NCBI GenBank assembly: GCA_035314825.1 | Contig: DATFYX010000066.1 | Location: 46,503 to 110,502, forward strand | DNA length: 64,000 nt | Direction of reading: 5' to 3' | Origin: Candidatus Eremiobacteraceae bacterium | GTDB taxonomy: Bacteria; Vulcanimicrobiota; Vulcanimicrobiia; Eremiobacterales; Eremiobacteraceae | Shown: one piece after another, positions 1 through 7,634 of the stretch | Numbering within the stretch: position 1 is the first letter of the stretch | Layout: each line of letters starts with the position of its first letter | The notes under the pieces: generated by a model | Database searches by the model: none | Told to the model about the DNA's origin: nothing | What the model saw: only the letters and a program-made list of their open reading frames with translations | Position numbers and translations under genes: made by a program

Positions 1-1
1 G

Positions 2-145
2 TTCGAGCGAGCGATCGCGGCGTATAACGCCGGCACCGGCGCGGTCGACCGTTACGGCGGCATTCCGCCGTACGACGAGACGGTGAACTACGTCTACAGA
101 GTGATCTCGCTGTGGCGCCGTTTTGTGGGGCTTGACTCCAACTAG
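2..145 (+). CDS. Lytic transglycosylase, C-terminal fragment
   Basis: The reading frame is open from the window edge and ends at TAG 143-145, leaving 47 residues. It carries AYNAG followed by an [13 protein letters not shown] stretch, the end of the lysozyme-like SLT domain, in which the AYNAG and Y-V motifs line the glycan groove. Members of this family cleave peptidoglycan and leave 1,6-anhydromuramic ends. The N-terminal part, including any signal peptide and the catalytic Glu, lies outside the window. It converges on the Tat gene and the two overlap by 4 bases. Confidence 0.8.
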   Translation, partial: FERAIAAYNAGTGAVDRYGGIPPYDETVNYVYRVISLWRRFVGLDSN

Positions 146-501
146 TCCGTGGTTTCCGGTTTCGGTTCCATCTGCGGGAGCTCGAGCGCATCGTCGGCAT
201 GCAGCGGCGCGTCGTCGGCGTGCAGCTCCGCGCCCGGCAGTTCGACCGCGATCGACTCTTCGATCGAGCGCTCGCGCAGCTGGTCCGGCGGCTGCGACCA
301 CGGCGGCGGCGCTTGCGACGGATGCGGCGCGACGTCGGCCGCGGCCGCGGCGCGATCCATCTCCGCCATGAACGAATTCGTCGTGTTCTGGACATGACGC
401 ATCGCATCGCCGAGCTGGCGCGCGATCTTCGGCAGATGCTCGGGGCCGAAGAGCAGCAGCGCGACCACGAAGATCAGGATGGTGTCGGACGGGCTCAGCA
501 T
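142..501 (-). CDS. tatA: Sec-independent translocase TatA/TatB-like
   Basis: A 119-residue protein with the TatA/B layout: a short N-terminus, one membrane helix ([11 protein letters not shown]), the hinge FGPEHLP, an amphipathic helix ([12 protein letters not shown]) and a long acidic, proline-rich tail. TatA/B proteins form the pore or receptor of the twin-arginine pathway for folded proteins. I chose ATG 501 because translation from it begins directly at the family N-terminus (MLSPSD); the longer in-frame start at 564 adds 21 residues unlike Tat proteins. TatA and TatB cannot be separated with confidence; the long tail is slightly TatB-like. No tatC is next to it. Confidence 0.85.
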   Translation of the reverse strand: MLSPSDTILIFVVALLLFGPEHLPKIARQLGDAMRHVQNTTNSFMAEMDRAAAAADVAPHPSQAPPPWSQPPDQLRERSIEESIAVELPGAELHADDAPLHADDALELPQMEPKPETTD

Positions 502-566
502 GGTTTTCTCACGCGTGCGGACAAAGTTCGTCCAGCCCGTTTCATCGTCCCTCGTCCGCCGCACGA

Positions 567-1091
567 ATGGACGCCCATTCTCTCGAATCTTTCACCTTCC
601 GGACGGTCCCGTTGAAGATCTTCTACACCAAGGGTCAGCGTGAGGATCCGGTCGCTTCGCTCGCGACCTTGAAGAAGATCCTCGCCCGTTTCGTGCGGCG
701 CTACGTCTTCTATGAGATGTCGGCGCGGCATAGGACCACGCGCCAGCTCTTCTCGGTCAAGAACGTCTTCTTGCTGGGCCAAGTGGACGTCAGCGGCCAG
801 AACGAGCTCATCGTGACGCTGTTCGACGCCGAGCATCCGGCGCACTCGATCGAGATCGTCAATCCCCACGCCATGCGCATCTATGACGAGGGCAAGGGCT
901 ACGCGGTCGCGTTCTACACCGAAGAGCACGGCGACTTCGACGTGCGCTACTACATGCGCGATGAAGGCGAAGAAGGCAAGTCGCCCAGGCACACCGCGCT
1001 CGAACGCATCTCGCTGCCGCAACTGTTCGAGTATCTGGAAGACATCAAGAAGGCCGAGGTGGTCGAGGTGCTCGAGCCCTCAAAGCACTAG
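567..1091 (+). CDS. Conserved hypothetical protein
   Basis: I do not recognise this 174-residue protein. It has no signal peptide or membrane helix. The centre alternates beta-like and charged segments (for example NVFLLGQVDV, ELIVTLFD), and the C-terminus is acidic (EYLEDIKKAEVVEVLE). It is divergent from tatA, with 65 bases between the two starts for both promoters. Its 3' end overlaps the end of the converging TPR gene by 4 bases. A soluble cytoplasmic alpha/beta protein is all that can be inferred. Confidence 0.7.
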   Translation: MDAHSLESFTFRTVPLKIFYTKGQREDPVASLATLKKILARFVRRYVFYEMSARHRTTRQLFSVKNVFLLGQVDVSGQNELIVTLFDAEHPAHSIEIVNPHAMRIYDEGKGYAVAFYTEEHGDFDVRYYMRDEGEEGKSPRHTALERISLPQLFEYLEDIKKAEVVEVLEPSKH

Positions 1092-1567
1092 GCGCGCCGG
1101 CGGCGGCCGGATAGGAAATCCCAGAACGAACCGTTCTCGAGCTTGGCGGCGCGGCGCAGCTCGCGCACGGATTCGCCGATGCGGCCTTCGCGTTTGAGCA
1201 GCACGGCATAGTTGTGATGGGCGAGCGGGTAGTCGGGATCGGCGGCGATGGCGGCTTCGTAGCGCGCTCGTGCTTCGTCTAAGCGTCCAGCCTCGAGCGC
1301 GAGGTTGCCGAGATTGGTCAACGCCGGGGCGTGCTTCGGGTCCGCGCGCAGCGCGGCCTCAAAATCCGCCGCGGCGGCCTGCGTATCGTTGAGACGCAGG
1401 TGGCACACGCCGCGCTTTGACAGCGCTTCTGCGGGGCGATCCGTGCCGCCGGCAGCGGCGCTGAACAATCCGATCGCGAGGTCGTATTGACGTTCGGCAA
1501 GCGCTTGCAAACCGCGTTCGAAGGGCGTCGCAGGTTCCTTGCGAAAGCCGCTGGACCCAATGCGCAT
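1088..1567 (-). CDS. TPR-repeat protein
   Basis: A 159-residue soluble protein made of about three tetratricopeptide repeats (FERGLQALAERQYDLAIGLF, then ALSKRG.CHL...AAADFEAALRADP, then ALTNLGNLALEAG...ARYEAAIAADP, then AHHNYAVLLKREG). TPR arrays are scaffolds for protein contacts; no catalytic domain is seen and the partner is unknown. ATG 1567 is preferred. It overlaps the divergent trmD start by 8 bases, so both genes must be transcribed from within each other's 5' end. Confidence 0.75.
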   Translation of the reverse strand: MRIGSSGFRKEPATPFERGLQALAERQYDLAIGLFSAAAGGTDRPAEALSKRGVCHLRLNDTQAAAADFEAALRADPKHAPALTNLGNLALEAGRLDEARARYEAAIAADPDYPLAHHNYAVLLKREGRIGESVRELRRAAKLENGSFWDFLSGRRRRA

Positions 1568-2273
1568 CGACATCGTGACGCTGTTTCGTGGCTTTTTCGA
1601 GCCTATCATCTCCGGCAGCATCCTCGGCCGTGCGCAGGCCAAGAGCGCGGTCGACATCCGCGTGCACGATTTGTGGCAGCACGTGCCGGCGGGCGAGCGC
1701 GCCGATGACGCGCCGTACGGCGGCGGGGCGGGCATGGTCATGCGCTTGGGTCCGCTGATCGCGTGCCTCGAGGACGTGCTCGGCGGCGACTTGCGCCCGC
1801 CGGCCGGCGCGCGCGTCATCGTGCCGTCGCCGGCCGGTGCGCGTTTCGACCATGCGATGGCCGCGGACTGGTCGAGGCTGGCGCGCCTCGTCATCGTGTG
1901 CGGTCACTACGAGGGGATCGACGAGCGCTTCTTCGATCTCGTGCCGGCGGTCGAGGTCTCGCTCGGCGACTTCGTGCTCACCGGCGGAGAGATCCCCGCG
2001 CTGGCCTTCGTGGATGCCTGCGTGCGCCTGCTGCCGGGCGTGATAGCGGCGCAAAGCGCCGCGCAGGACTCGTTCGCCGAGGGCGCGCTGGATTGGCCGC
2101 ACTACACGCGGCCTGCGGTCTTCCGCGGCATCGCGGTCCCTGAGGTGCTGATCAGCGGCGACCATGCCAAGATCGGCGCTTGGCGCCGCGAACAGTCGCG
2201 CGAGCGCACGCAAGCGCGCCGGCCGGACCTCGGCGTCCCAGAAGCCCACCTGAAGGGGCCTCCTGCAACCTGA
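1560..2273 (+). CDS. trmD: tRNA (guanine-N1)-methyltransferase TrmD
   Basis: TrmD methylates N1 of G37 in tRNAs reading CNN/GNN codons, using SAM, and prevents +1 frameshifting. The 237-residue protein has the SPOUT trefoil-knot motifs: DAPYGGGAGMVM, VCGHYEGIDERF, SLGDFVLTGGE and DWPHYTRP. I use ATG 1560, giving the typical MRIDIVTLF start; TTG 1539 is an in-frame alternative. trmD is followed by rplS after 133 bases, the usual order. rimM and rpsP, often directly upstream, are absent here. Confidence 0.96.
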   Translation: MRIDIVTLFRGFFEPIISGSILGRAQAKSAVDIRVHDLWQHVPAGERADDAPYGGGAGMVMRLGPLIACLEDVLGGDLRPPAGARVIVPSPAGARFDHAMAADWSRLARLVIVCGHYEGIDERFFDLVPAVEVSLGDFVLTGGEIPALAFVDACVRLLPGVIAAQSAAQDSFAEGALDWPHYTRPAVFRGIAVPEVLISGDHAKIGAWRREQSRERTQARRPDLGVPEAHLKGPPAT

Positions 2274-2277
2274 AGGC

Positions 2278-2307
2278 TTGTCGCGCTCGCAAGCCTCGTG
2301 TTATACT
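2278..2307 (+). promoter_or_regulatory. Probable sigma70-type promoter for rplS, within a hairpin
   Basis: TTGTCG (2278-2283) and TATACT (2302-2307) are separated by 18 bases. A perfect inverted repeat AGGCTTG (2274-2280) / CAAGCCT (2290-2296) overlaps the promoter right after the trmD stop. No T-run follows the repeat, so it is more likely an operator or RNA hairpin than a classical terminator. Confidence 0.5.
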
Positions 2308-2406
2308 GGTTTGCGTTCGCATTCAGGCATCCAGTTATGGCTGCGGCGTCGAGCCTCGAACGTGAGGACGGCGCCTTTTTCACGGCCCTAGAGGAACATT
2401 GGTATC

Positions 2407-2763
2407 ATGAATCTCGCCAGCCTCGTGAGTCCGGGCAGCGCGACTAAGCGCACCGTAGATTTCGCTCCCGGCGACACGATCAAAGTGCACACGCGCGTCA
2501 CCGAAGGCAATAAAGAGCGCATCCAAGCGTTCGAGGGCGTCGTGGTGGAGCGCCGCCTCGGCGGCCACAGCGCCAGCTTCACGGTGCGCCGCCTGTCGCA
2601 TGGCGTCGGCGTCGAACGCTCGTTTTTGGTGCAATCGCCCAGGATCGAGAAGATCGAAGTCGTGCGCCGCGGCAGCGTGCGCCGCGCCAAGCTCTTCTAC
2701 TTGCAAGAGCGCGTCGGCAGCAAAGCCACACGGATCAAAGAGCAGAAGCAAACCACGCAGTGA
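2407..2763 (+). CDS. rplS: 50S ribosomal protein L19
   Basis: L19 sits at the 30S-50S interface. The 118-residue product has the diagnostic [44 protein letters not shown] and [13 protein letters not shown] segments and normal length. It starts at ATG 2407. Its TGA stop overlaps the GTG start of the signal peptidase gene (GTGA), so the two are probably translationally coupled. Confidence 0.97.
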   Translation: MNLASLVSPGSATKRTVDFAPGDTIKVHTRVTEGNKERIQAFEGVVVERRLGGHSASFTVRRLSHGVGVERSFLVQSPRIEKIEVVRRGSVRRAKLFYLQERVGSKATRIKEQKQTTQ

Positions 2764-3452
2764 GCCCAGGAGCTCTTTTCCTCATCATCGGGCTGCTGCT
2801 CGTCGCCCGTGTCGTCATCGGCTTGCGTCCGGCGACGATCCCCGACGACAAGCAGCGCGTGGCTATCCGCGAGTACCTCGACGCGTTCATCGTCGCAGGT
2901 ATCGTCGCACTGGTCTTGATGCAATTCGTCGTGCGCACGTTTTGGATCCCGTCCGGATCCATGGAGCCGACGCTCGACGTCAACGACGTTCTGCTGGCGA
3001 ACGAAGTCCAATATCATCTGTCGAATCCCAAGGACGGTCAGATCGCGGTGTTCGCGCCGCCCCCGCAGCTCGGCACGACCGATTTCATCAAACGCGTCAT
3101 GGCGGTGCCCGGCGACACGTTCAAGGTCAAAGACGGCGATGTCTATCGCAACGGCGTCAAGCTCGACGAACCGTATCTGCCCAAAGGCCAGCGCCCCAAC
3201 TACGATCTCGAGATCAAAGATTACAGCATCTACGTGGACGGCATGCCGCTGGATCCGCAGCGCTCGCAGCTTCCGCCCAAGTCGGCCTGGCAGGCGCCTG
3301 ATCGAGTGCCTAACGGCTACTATCTCATGTTGGGCGATAACCGCAACGATTCGGACGACAGCCATTTGTGGGGATTCTTGCGGCGCGATCAATTCGTGGG
3401 CCACGCGTTCTTCGTGTTCTGGCCGCCCAAACACGTAGGCGCGCTCCGCTAA
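2760..3452 (+). CDS. lepB: Type I signal peptidase (first copy)
   Basis: A membrane-anchored serine protease that removes signal peptides on the outer face of the cytoplasmic membrane. The 230 residues contain two N-terminal hydrophobic segments, the catalytic serine box (IPSGSMEPT), the lysine box ([12 protein letters not shown]) and the late motif [14 protein letters not shown]. It starts at GTG 2760, overlapping the rplS stop. A second lepB paralogue lies at 7635-8312, so the window has two copies flanking an accessory patch. Confidence 0.95.
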   Translation: MSPGALFLIIGLLLVARVVIGLRPATIPDDKQRVAIREYLDAFIVAGIVALVLMQFVVRTFWIPSGSMEPTLDVNDVLLANEVQYHLSNPKDGQIAVFAPPPQLGTTDFIKRVMAVPGDTFKVKDGDVYRNGVKLDEPYLPKGQRPNYDLEIKDYSIYVDGMPLDPQRSQLPPKSAWQAPDRVPNGYYLMLGDNRNDSDDSHLWGFLRRDQFVGHAFFVFWPPKHVGALR

Positions 3453-3461
3453 CCCCGCGAA

Positions 3462-3506
3462 CCTCCTCGGCAACCCGGGGTTCCGGTGCTCGACCGGCCG
3501 AGGAGG
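3462..3506 (+). promoter_or_regulatory. Hairpin that masks a Shine-Dalgarno sequence
   Basis: CCTCCTCGGC (3462-3471) is perfectly complementary to GCCGAGGAGG (3497-3506). The right arm contains AGGAGG, the ribosome binding site 7 bases before ATG 3514. If formed, the hairpin hides this site. It may alternatively act as a lepB terminator, but no T-run follows. Confidence 0.5.
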
Positions 3507-3513
3507 ACCGCCA

Positions 3514-3828
3514 ATGCGCCCTATCGCCTTTGTCGTATGCGCGCTCATACTCGTCACTGCCGCTGTCTCGTTTTCCACCGCGCCTGCCCTCGCGGACACC
3601 TATAGCGGCACTGTGACGCATGTCTCCACCAACAACATCAAGGTCAAGAACAGCGCCGGCATGGAGCTCAGCTTCCTGCTCGCGCCGTCGTTCGACCAGG
3701 TCTTCTCGACCGATGGGAAGACGACATATCAGATGAAGGACGTCAAGCCCGGCCGGCACGTCAAGATCGTGTACCACCAGCAGCTGGGCATCCGCTATGC
3801 GGACAAGATCATCTTCTTAAGTTCGTAG
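3514..3828 (+). CDS. Small secreted protein
   Basis: A 104-residue protein with a clear Sec signal peptide (MRPIAFVVCALILVTAAVSF..., probable cleavage after ALA near residue 27). The mature part (about 77 residues) looks like a compact beta domain (SGTVTHVSTNNIKVKN, GRHVKIVYH), similar in style to small OB-fold exoproteins, but I do not recognise a family. It has a strong AGGAGG site that can be sequestered by the upstream hairpin. Confidence 0.75.
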   Translation: MRPIAFVVCALILVTAAVSFSTAPALADTYSGTVTHVSTNNIKVKNSAGMELSFLLAPSFDQVFSTDGKTTYQMKDVKPGRHVKIVYHQQLGIRYADKIIFLSS

Positions 3829-3830
3829 GC

Positions 3831-4154
3831 TTAGGTCTTGCGCAGCTTCCAGATGTGCTCCGCCGGCCAGCGGCGCGCCCAGCCTAGGGGCACGTAGTCC
3901 CCGTACGTGGATTCGGCGTCATCCGGCGGCTGGATCTCGATGAGGTCCTCAGCCGTCAAGCCGCAATGCCGGAACAGCCGGATCCACTCCCCGTAGGGCA
4001 ATTGGAACACGACGGTCTCCTCGTCTTCGCCGCCGCGCATGCCGAAGTAGGTGCGCTGCAGCGACTCTTGCACTTCGTCGGCCTCGTCGCTCCAGCACAG
4101 CTCGAGGATCGGCGTCGCCATGTTGAACGCGAATAGGCCCCCGGGCCGCAGCAA
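3831..4154 (-). pseudogene. SAM-dependent methyltransferase remnant, C-terminal part
   Basis: The frame gives the C-terminal half of a class I SAM methyltransferase: LLRPGGLFAFNMATPILELC (motif IV/V region), then VVFQLPYGEWIRLFRHCGL and YVPLGWARRWPAEHIWKL. Full-length relatives are about 250-270 residues; here only about 107 remain and the frame closes upstream at about residue -12. A matching N-terminal remnant lies at 6157-6307 on the same strand, so one gene seems to have been split and eroded. A TTG could start this piece, but without motif I it cannot bind SAM. Confidence 0.7.
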
Positions 4155-4416
4155 AGGGCCAGCGGATCTCGATGTGATGCGCGTTCAAGTTCTCAAACGT
4201 ATGCCGCGCGATTCAGAATTCTTTGTCGTTCGGCTCGTCTCGCACATCTGAGAACATGTTCACCCACTCGATGCTCACGGAAAGAAGGTCCAGCGTGACA
4301 GATGGATCTGGCGCAGAACCTCGCCCGTGTGTTCAGCGTCACATGGTTCCACGAACGTGGAGATGACGCCGGCGTGCTTCTCGTAGGCCAAGGAAGGCGG
4401 CCCGCTGCACTCAACG
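4155..4416. other. Gene-poor decayed stretch inside the broken methyltransferase
   Basis: No convincing gene. On the minus strand there is an open frame without a usual start (about 4440 down to TGA 4275-4277), whose end reads RQIHLSRWTFFP, and a 21-codon frame from GTG 4278 to 4213 overlapping it. Both could be relics. The stretch is less GC-rich than its surroundings by eye. Confidence 0.3.
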
Positions 4417-4986
4417 GTGCGGCGGGCCGATATTCTGATTACCGTGTCAGCCGATTCAACCTACTGCATCATCAACCCGAACCGACTCATCGCGAAGATA
4501 GGTCGCGCCAAGAACGTCCTGCGCCGGCTCGAGACCTTGCAAACCGATAGCGCGGATCAGTTGTATCTGGCCGAGGTCATCGGACCCCTTCCGGGCATCA
4601 ACGTCGAGCACTCGTTGCACAAGGCGTTGGAGCCGTGGCGCGTTTACGGCGAGTGGTTCGATGGGCCGATTGCGCTGTCGGTCTTCCAGCAAGTCAAAGC
4701 CCAACTCACGCACTCGCCAGTCGCCGCGACCATACGCCGCCAGAACGCATGGCTTCTCGCCGCCGTGATCATCGCCGCATTGGCCGCCGCTCTCAGCGCG
4801 TTCGTGGGCGACTACCGAAACACCGCATGGCTGACGCTCGGCGTCATAGTCGTCGCAGTTCTTGCGTTCGGCCAGCGCGATAAGGTCCTCGCCATTGCGC
4901 CCAGTGCGCCGACACCGACCATGCCGCCTGTGCCGAGCGTCGTCCGCGACGAGGTCGAGGAGGCCCGAGAGCGGCGGGGTCCGTAG
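4417..4986 (+). CDS. GIY-YIG/T5orf172-like (MUG113) protein with membrane tail
   Basis: About the first 75 residues match the pattern of the T5orf172/MUG113 branch of GIY-YIG nucleases: YCIINPNRLIAKIGRAKNV, RLETLQT, GPLPGINVEHSLHKALE and GEWFDGPIA. Two membrane helices follow (WLLAAVIIAALAAALSAFV, TAWLTLGVIVVAVLAF), then a proline-rich tail. A nuclease-like domain tied to a membrane is typical of phage- or element-borne genes; activity is not shown. It starts at GTG 4417, or GTG 4444. The last 65 bases are repeated at 5412-5476, which points to an ancient or partial duplication. Confidence 0.65.
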   Translation: MRRADILITVSADSTYCIINPNRLIAKIGRAKNVLRRLETLQTDSADQLYLAEVIGPLPGINVEHSLHKALEPWRVYGEWFDGPIALSVFQQVKAQLTHSPVAATIRRQNAWLLAAVIIAALAAALSAFVGDYRNTAWLTLGVIVVAVLAFGQRDKVLAIAPSAPTPTMPPVPSVVRDEVEEARERRGP

Positions 4987-5012
4987 CCAAGACAAAGAAG
5001 CAGAGAGAGATC

Positions 5013-5192
5013 ATGGTTATGGATGATGGGGAAATGGATGAAATAAGACTTGCAATAAACGATATACAACGATCCAGGGCGGAAGTGCTAGAGTTTGCCT
5101 ACCTCAGGCTGGGCAAGACGCTGGAGGGCGCACTCGCCGACGCAGACGCCAAGCTACGAGAACTCATCGCGAAGTGGCGTGTCCGGAAATAG
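5013..5192 (+). CDS. Small hypothetical protein (59 aa)
   Basis: ATG 5013 follows a purine-rich AGAGAGAGA site and reads to TAG 5190-5192. The product is highly charged and helical (EMDEIRLAINDIQRSRAEVL, DAKLRELIAKW), like a small coiled-coil partner or regulator. Codon use is more AT-rich than in the housekeeping genes, in keeping with an acquired patch. It directly follows the GIY-YIG-like gene (26 bases) and may be its partner. No family recognised. Confidence 0.45.
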   Translation: MVMDDGEMDEIRLAINDIQRSRAEVLEFAYLRLGKTLEGALADADAKLRELIAKWRVRK

Positions 5193-5398
5193 AATCCGGC
5201 GAATCTTACGAATCCTGGACCATTCGAACCATCTTCGCGGAACAGATGCGGAGATGCGCCGACGAACTCGAAGTCCGGATACTACCGGAGCAATTCGGCG
5301 GGCGACGAGTTCGGCGCGCGCCACCCGGGGGAGAGGCCCGCCTCAGCGAGATCCCCATTGAGACTCTCGATCACTGTAATACACCGGCGGAAGAATAA
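5174..5398 (+). CDS. Small hypothetical protein (74 aa), doubtful
   Basis: A frame from GTG 5174 overlapping the end of the 59-residue gene by 19 bases and stopping at TAA 5396-5398. The first part (TIRTIFAEQMRRCADELEVR) is helix-like; the rest is low complexity. It is the only sizeable plus-strand frame here and may be translated by coupling, or be a relic. No family recognised. Confidence 0.3.
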   Translation: MACPEIESGESYESWTIRTIFAEQMRRCADELEVRILPEQFGGRRVRRAPPGGEARLSEIPIETLDHCNTPAEE

Positions 5399-5411
5399 GT
5401 GGCTTGCTACG

Positions 5412-5476
5412 TGCCGCCTGCGCCGAGCGTCGTCCGCGATGAGGTCGAGGAAGCGCGAGAGCGCCGCAGTTCGTAG
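5412..5476 (+). repeat. Second copy of the 3' end of the GIY-YIG-like gene
   Basis: Bases 5412-5476 align without gaps to 4922-4986, about 57 of 65 identical. In frame it reads PPAPSVVRDEVEEARERR then a stop, the same tail as the gene at 4417-4986. The upstream part of this second copy is missing. This indicates a tandem duplication followed by loss of most of one copy. Confidence 0.75.
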
Positions 5477-5502
5477 CAAGACAATGGAAAGCCAGTGAAA
5501 TT

Positions 5503-5898
5503 ATGGATGCTAGGGATGCTGAGCAAATGGGGCTAGATTCATCAAGGAGAACACGGCGCGCTTGGAGCTCATCGTCGCCGATGATTCCGCTCCCGAGGCC
5601 CACCGGGCCATCGCGCGCGCTACGCCGGCATTGTGTTTCATTTCTTGCCCGCTCCCTACATAACGCCAGCGGATCGGTAGGGGCGGGCCACGATTTGGAA
5701 CGCCCAGGTAAACCCGAGCATCATACGGCGCGAACGCTGAAGGACCGCGCGGGGTTTCTTGTATGCATGACGATTGTGGGCGTCGGGATTCTATTGTTGC
5801 ATTTGTATCGTCCAATGGGCGCGGATCTCGCCATGCTTGGTCTGTTCATTCTCGCGATACTCGCGGCCGAAGTGGCGGGTCGATGGCCCAGTGGATGA
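5503..5898 (+). CDS. Putative small membrane protein
   Basis: The frame from ATG 5503 encodes 131 residues. The C-terminal part is convincing as protein: a charged linker (LERPGKPEHHTARTLKDR), then two membrane helices (FLVCMTIVGVGILLLHLY and MLGLFILAILAAEVAG). The first 60 residues are Arg/Ser/Pro-rich and look like out-of-frame DNA, so the true start may be further in or the gene may be rearranged. It lies just after the duplicated 65-base tail. Confidence 0.4.
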   Translation: MDARDAEQMGLDSSRRTRRAWSSSSPMIPLPRPTGPSRALRRHCVSFLARSLHNASGSVGAGHDLERPGKPEHHTARTLKDRAGFLVCMTIVGVGILLLHLYRPMGADLAMLGLFILAILAAEVAGRWPSG

Positions 5899-5906
5899 AG
5901 GCTAAC

Positions 5907-6110
5907 CTAGGCTATATTGACGATGTCCTCGATGCGGATGTCCGCCAACAGACCTCCTTGCACGACGCCCGAGAGGTCCGGTTGCGGCATGACATTGTAG
6001 ATGCCCTCATCCGCTCGGGATAGCGCGCCGTCGAGAACCACGCCGCTCTTTAGCGTGACCTTCCTGCGTGTCGTGCCGTCAGCTAGTTTTCTAGCGTCTT
6101 CGTCTCTCAT
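5907..6110 (-). CDS. Small hypothetical protein (67 aa)
   Basis: ATG 6110 is preceded by a good AGGTG site. The product reads as a small beta barrel-like domain: RRKVTLKSGVVLDGALSRA, GIYNVMPQPD, LADIRIEDIVNI. The pattern 'KSG.vl.G....' followed by 'I.i.DI..I' is reminiscent of SH3/Sm-like small domains, but I cannot assign a family. It lies in the accessory patch between the two methyltransferase relics. Confidence 0.5.
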   Translation of the reverse strand: MRDEDARKLADGTTRRKVTLKSGVVLDGALSRADEGIYNVMPQPDLSGVVQGGLLADIRIEDIVNIA

Positions 6111-6156
6111 AGTACACCTCGTCTGACCGGATCGCCGGTAAGCGGCTGCGCGATCG

Positions 6157-6307
6157 CGGCACCTCTTCGGCGCTCGCGTGAACGAGCGGAACATCTGCGC
6201 CGCGCCGCAGCCGAATTCCGGGATGTCCTCGCCGGCTTGGCTTGATACTGGGCGCTTGTCCGGTCCCAGAATTGCCGGTTCTTGAGCTCGTGATCGCGCA
6301 GCGTCAT
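6157..6307 (-). pseudogene. SAM-dependent methyltransferase remnant, N-terminal part
   Basis: From ATG 6307, behind an AGGAGG site, the frame reads MTLRDHELKNRQFWDRTSAQ, the start of a class I methyltransferase. It then shifts: another frame gives AGEDIPEFGCGAAQM (motif I, G-C-G), and a third gives LVHASAEEVP (motif II/III region). Several residues between these blocks are missing. The pieces are in the order expected for one gene whose C-terminal part sits at 3831-4154. Internal deletions and the large gap leave it nonfunctional. Confidence 0.65.
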
Positions 6308-6317
6308 CAAGGTCCTC

Positions 6318-7544
6318 CTAACGCCGATCGTTTCGCAGAGCGGGCACGGCGGCGGCGCCCAGCGCGATGATGAGAAAACCAAAGGTCGAGACGATGATCG
6401 CTGCGCGAGGCCCGTGCAGCTGCGCCAGCGCGCCGCCGATCAGCGTGCCCGGCACGACGCCGATCAGCGCGATCAGGCGCACCGCCGCGAAGACGCGCCC
6501 TATCTTCTCGTGCGGGGTCACGCGCATGCGCCAGCTGATGATCTGCGTCACCTCGAACGAACCGCCGGCGCTGGCGAACATCCAGAAGATGACCGCGAAC
6601 CACAAGGTGTGCGCGAAGATGACCGGCACGAAGATCAATCCGTCGATCGCGTACGCGATCAGCAAGGCCGGACCGAACGGCCATTTGCCGACCGTGGCGC
6701 CGCCGAGCAGCGAGCCGGAGATCGAGCCGAGCGCCAGCACCCCGTAGCTCAGGCCGACTTGCGCATCGCTGGCGTGGAACTCCAGTTTGATGAACGGGAT
6801 GTACACTACCATCGCCATCATGCCGAACAGGTTGAGCAAGAGGCTGCAGTACGCAGCGGCCAGCATCGCGCGATCGTCGTGCATGAGGCGGAAGCCCTCG
6901 GCGATGTCGGCCCAGATCTCGCGCATCGAAGGCAGCGAGCCGGGGTTGTCCGGCCCCATGCTGGGCACCAGCAGCAGTGAGATCTGCGATGTCAGATAGG
7001 TGAATGCGTTGACGATGAGCGCCGGCAGCGCGCCGCCCAGGGCGAACAGCAAGCCGCCCAAGGGCGGCGAGATGAGGTTCGAGGTCTGCTCGGCGGCGAT
7101 AAGCGCCGCCACCGCTCTCCCCGATCGCTCTCCGCCGACCAGATACGGGATGCTGGTGGATTGCCCGCCCAAGAAGATGGCGGCCGCGATCGAGACGATG
7201 ACGATGCCGACGTACAGCACGGGCAGCGTCAGCGCGTGGCGCCAGAACAGCACCGCGAAGAGCGCGATGATGGCGAAGCGCACGAAGTCGCAGCCGATCA
7301 TGAGCCGGCGCCGGTCCAGCCGATCGGCCAGCGATCCGCCGACCAATCCGAACAGCGAGAACGGCAAGAACTCGAGCGCGTAGGTGACGCCGAGCGTGAG
7401 CGCCGACCCGGTGAGATTGAAGACCAGCAACGGGATGGCAAGCGCGCGCAATCCATCGCCGAAATAGCTCAACAGCTGCCCCGCATAGTAGAGCGAAAAG
7501 CTTCGTTCGGCGAAAATGCTGCGTGCCGGGTTCGAAACCGCCAT
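6318..7544 (-). CDS. MFS transporter
   Basis: A 408-residue protein with about 12 hydrophobic helices and the loop motif GGSLADRLDRRRLM between helices 2 and 3, diagnostic for the major facilitator superfamily (DHA3/MefA-like drug efflux branch). It opens with SLYYAGQLLSYFGDGLRALA. The substrate cannot be read from sequence; efflux is likely. ATG 7544 gives the typical short N-terminus; the frame stays open upstream to 8009 but that part is a shadow of lepB2. It ends 10 bases before the methyltransferase relic. Confidence 0.9.
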   Translation of the reverse strand: MAVSNPARSIFAERSFSLYYAGQLLSYFGDGLRALAIPLLVFNLTGSALTLGVTYALEFLPFSLFGLVGGSLADRLDRRRLMIGCDFVRFAIIALFAVLFWRHALTLPVLYVGIVIVSIAAAIFLGGQSTSIPYLVGGERSGRAVAALIAAEQTSNLISPPLGGLLFALGGALPALIVNAFTYLTSQISLLLVPSMGPDNPGSLPSMREIWADIAEGFRLMHDDRAMLAAAYCSLLLNLFGMMAMVVYIPFIKLEFHASDAQVGLSYGVLALGSISGSLLGGATVGKWPFGPALLIAYAIDGLIFVPVIFAHTLWFAVIFWMFASAGGSFEVTQIISWRMRVTPHEKIGRVFAAVRLIALIGVVPGTLIGGALAQLHGPRAAIIVSTFGFLIIALGAAAVPALRNDRR

Positions 7545-7634
7545 CCGCGGGATGTTTGCCGCCACCCGCACGCGCGCCCTTCGCTGCGCGCCGCGACAAG
7601 GGCGCGCGGCCGCGCGCACGGAACACGTCATTCC

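Noticed and set aside
4193..4414. 73-codon minus-strand frame in the decayed stretch
   Set aside because: It starts inside the opposite gene's promoter, is Arg/Ser-rich and shows no domain; likely a shadow.
7161..7634. Upstream extension of the lepB2 frame
   Set aside because: It lies opposite the MFS gene and has a composition of an antisense shadow.
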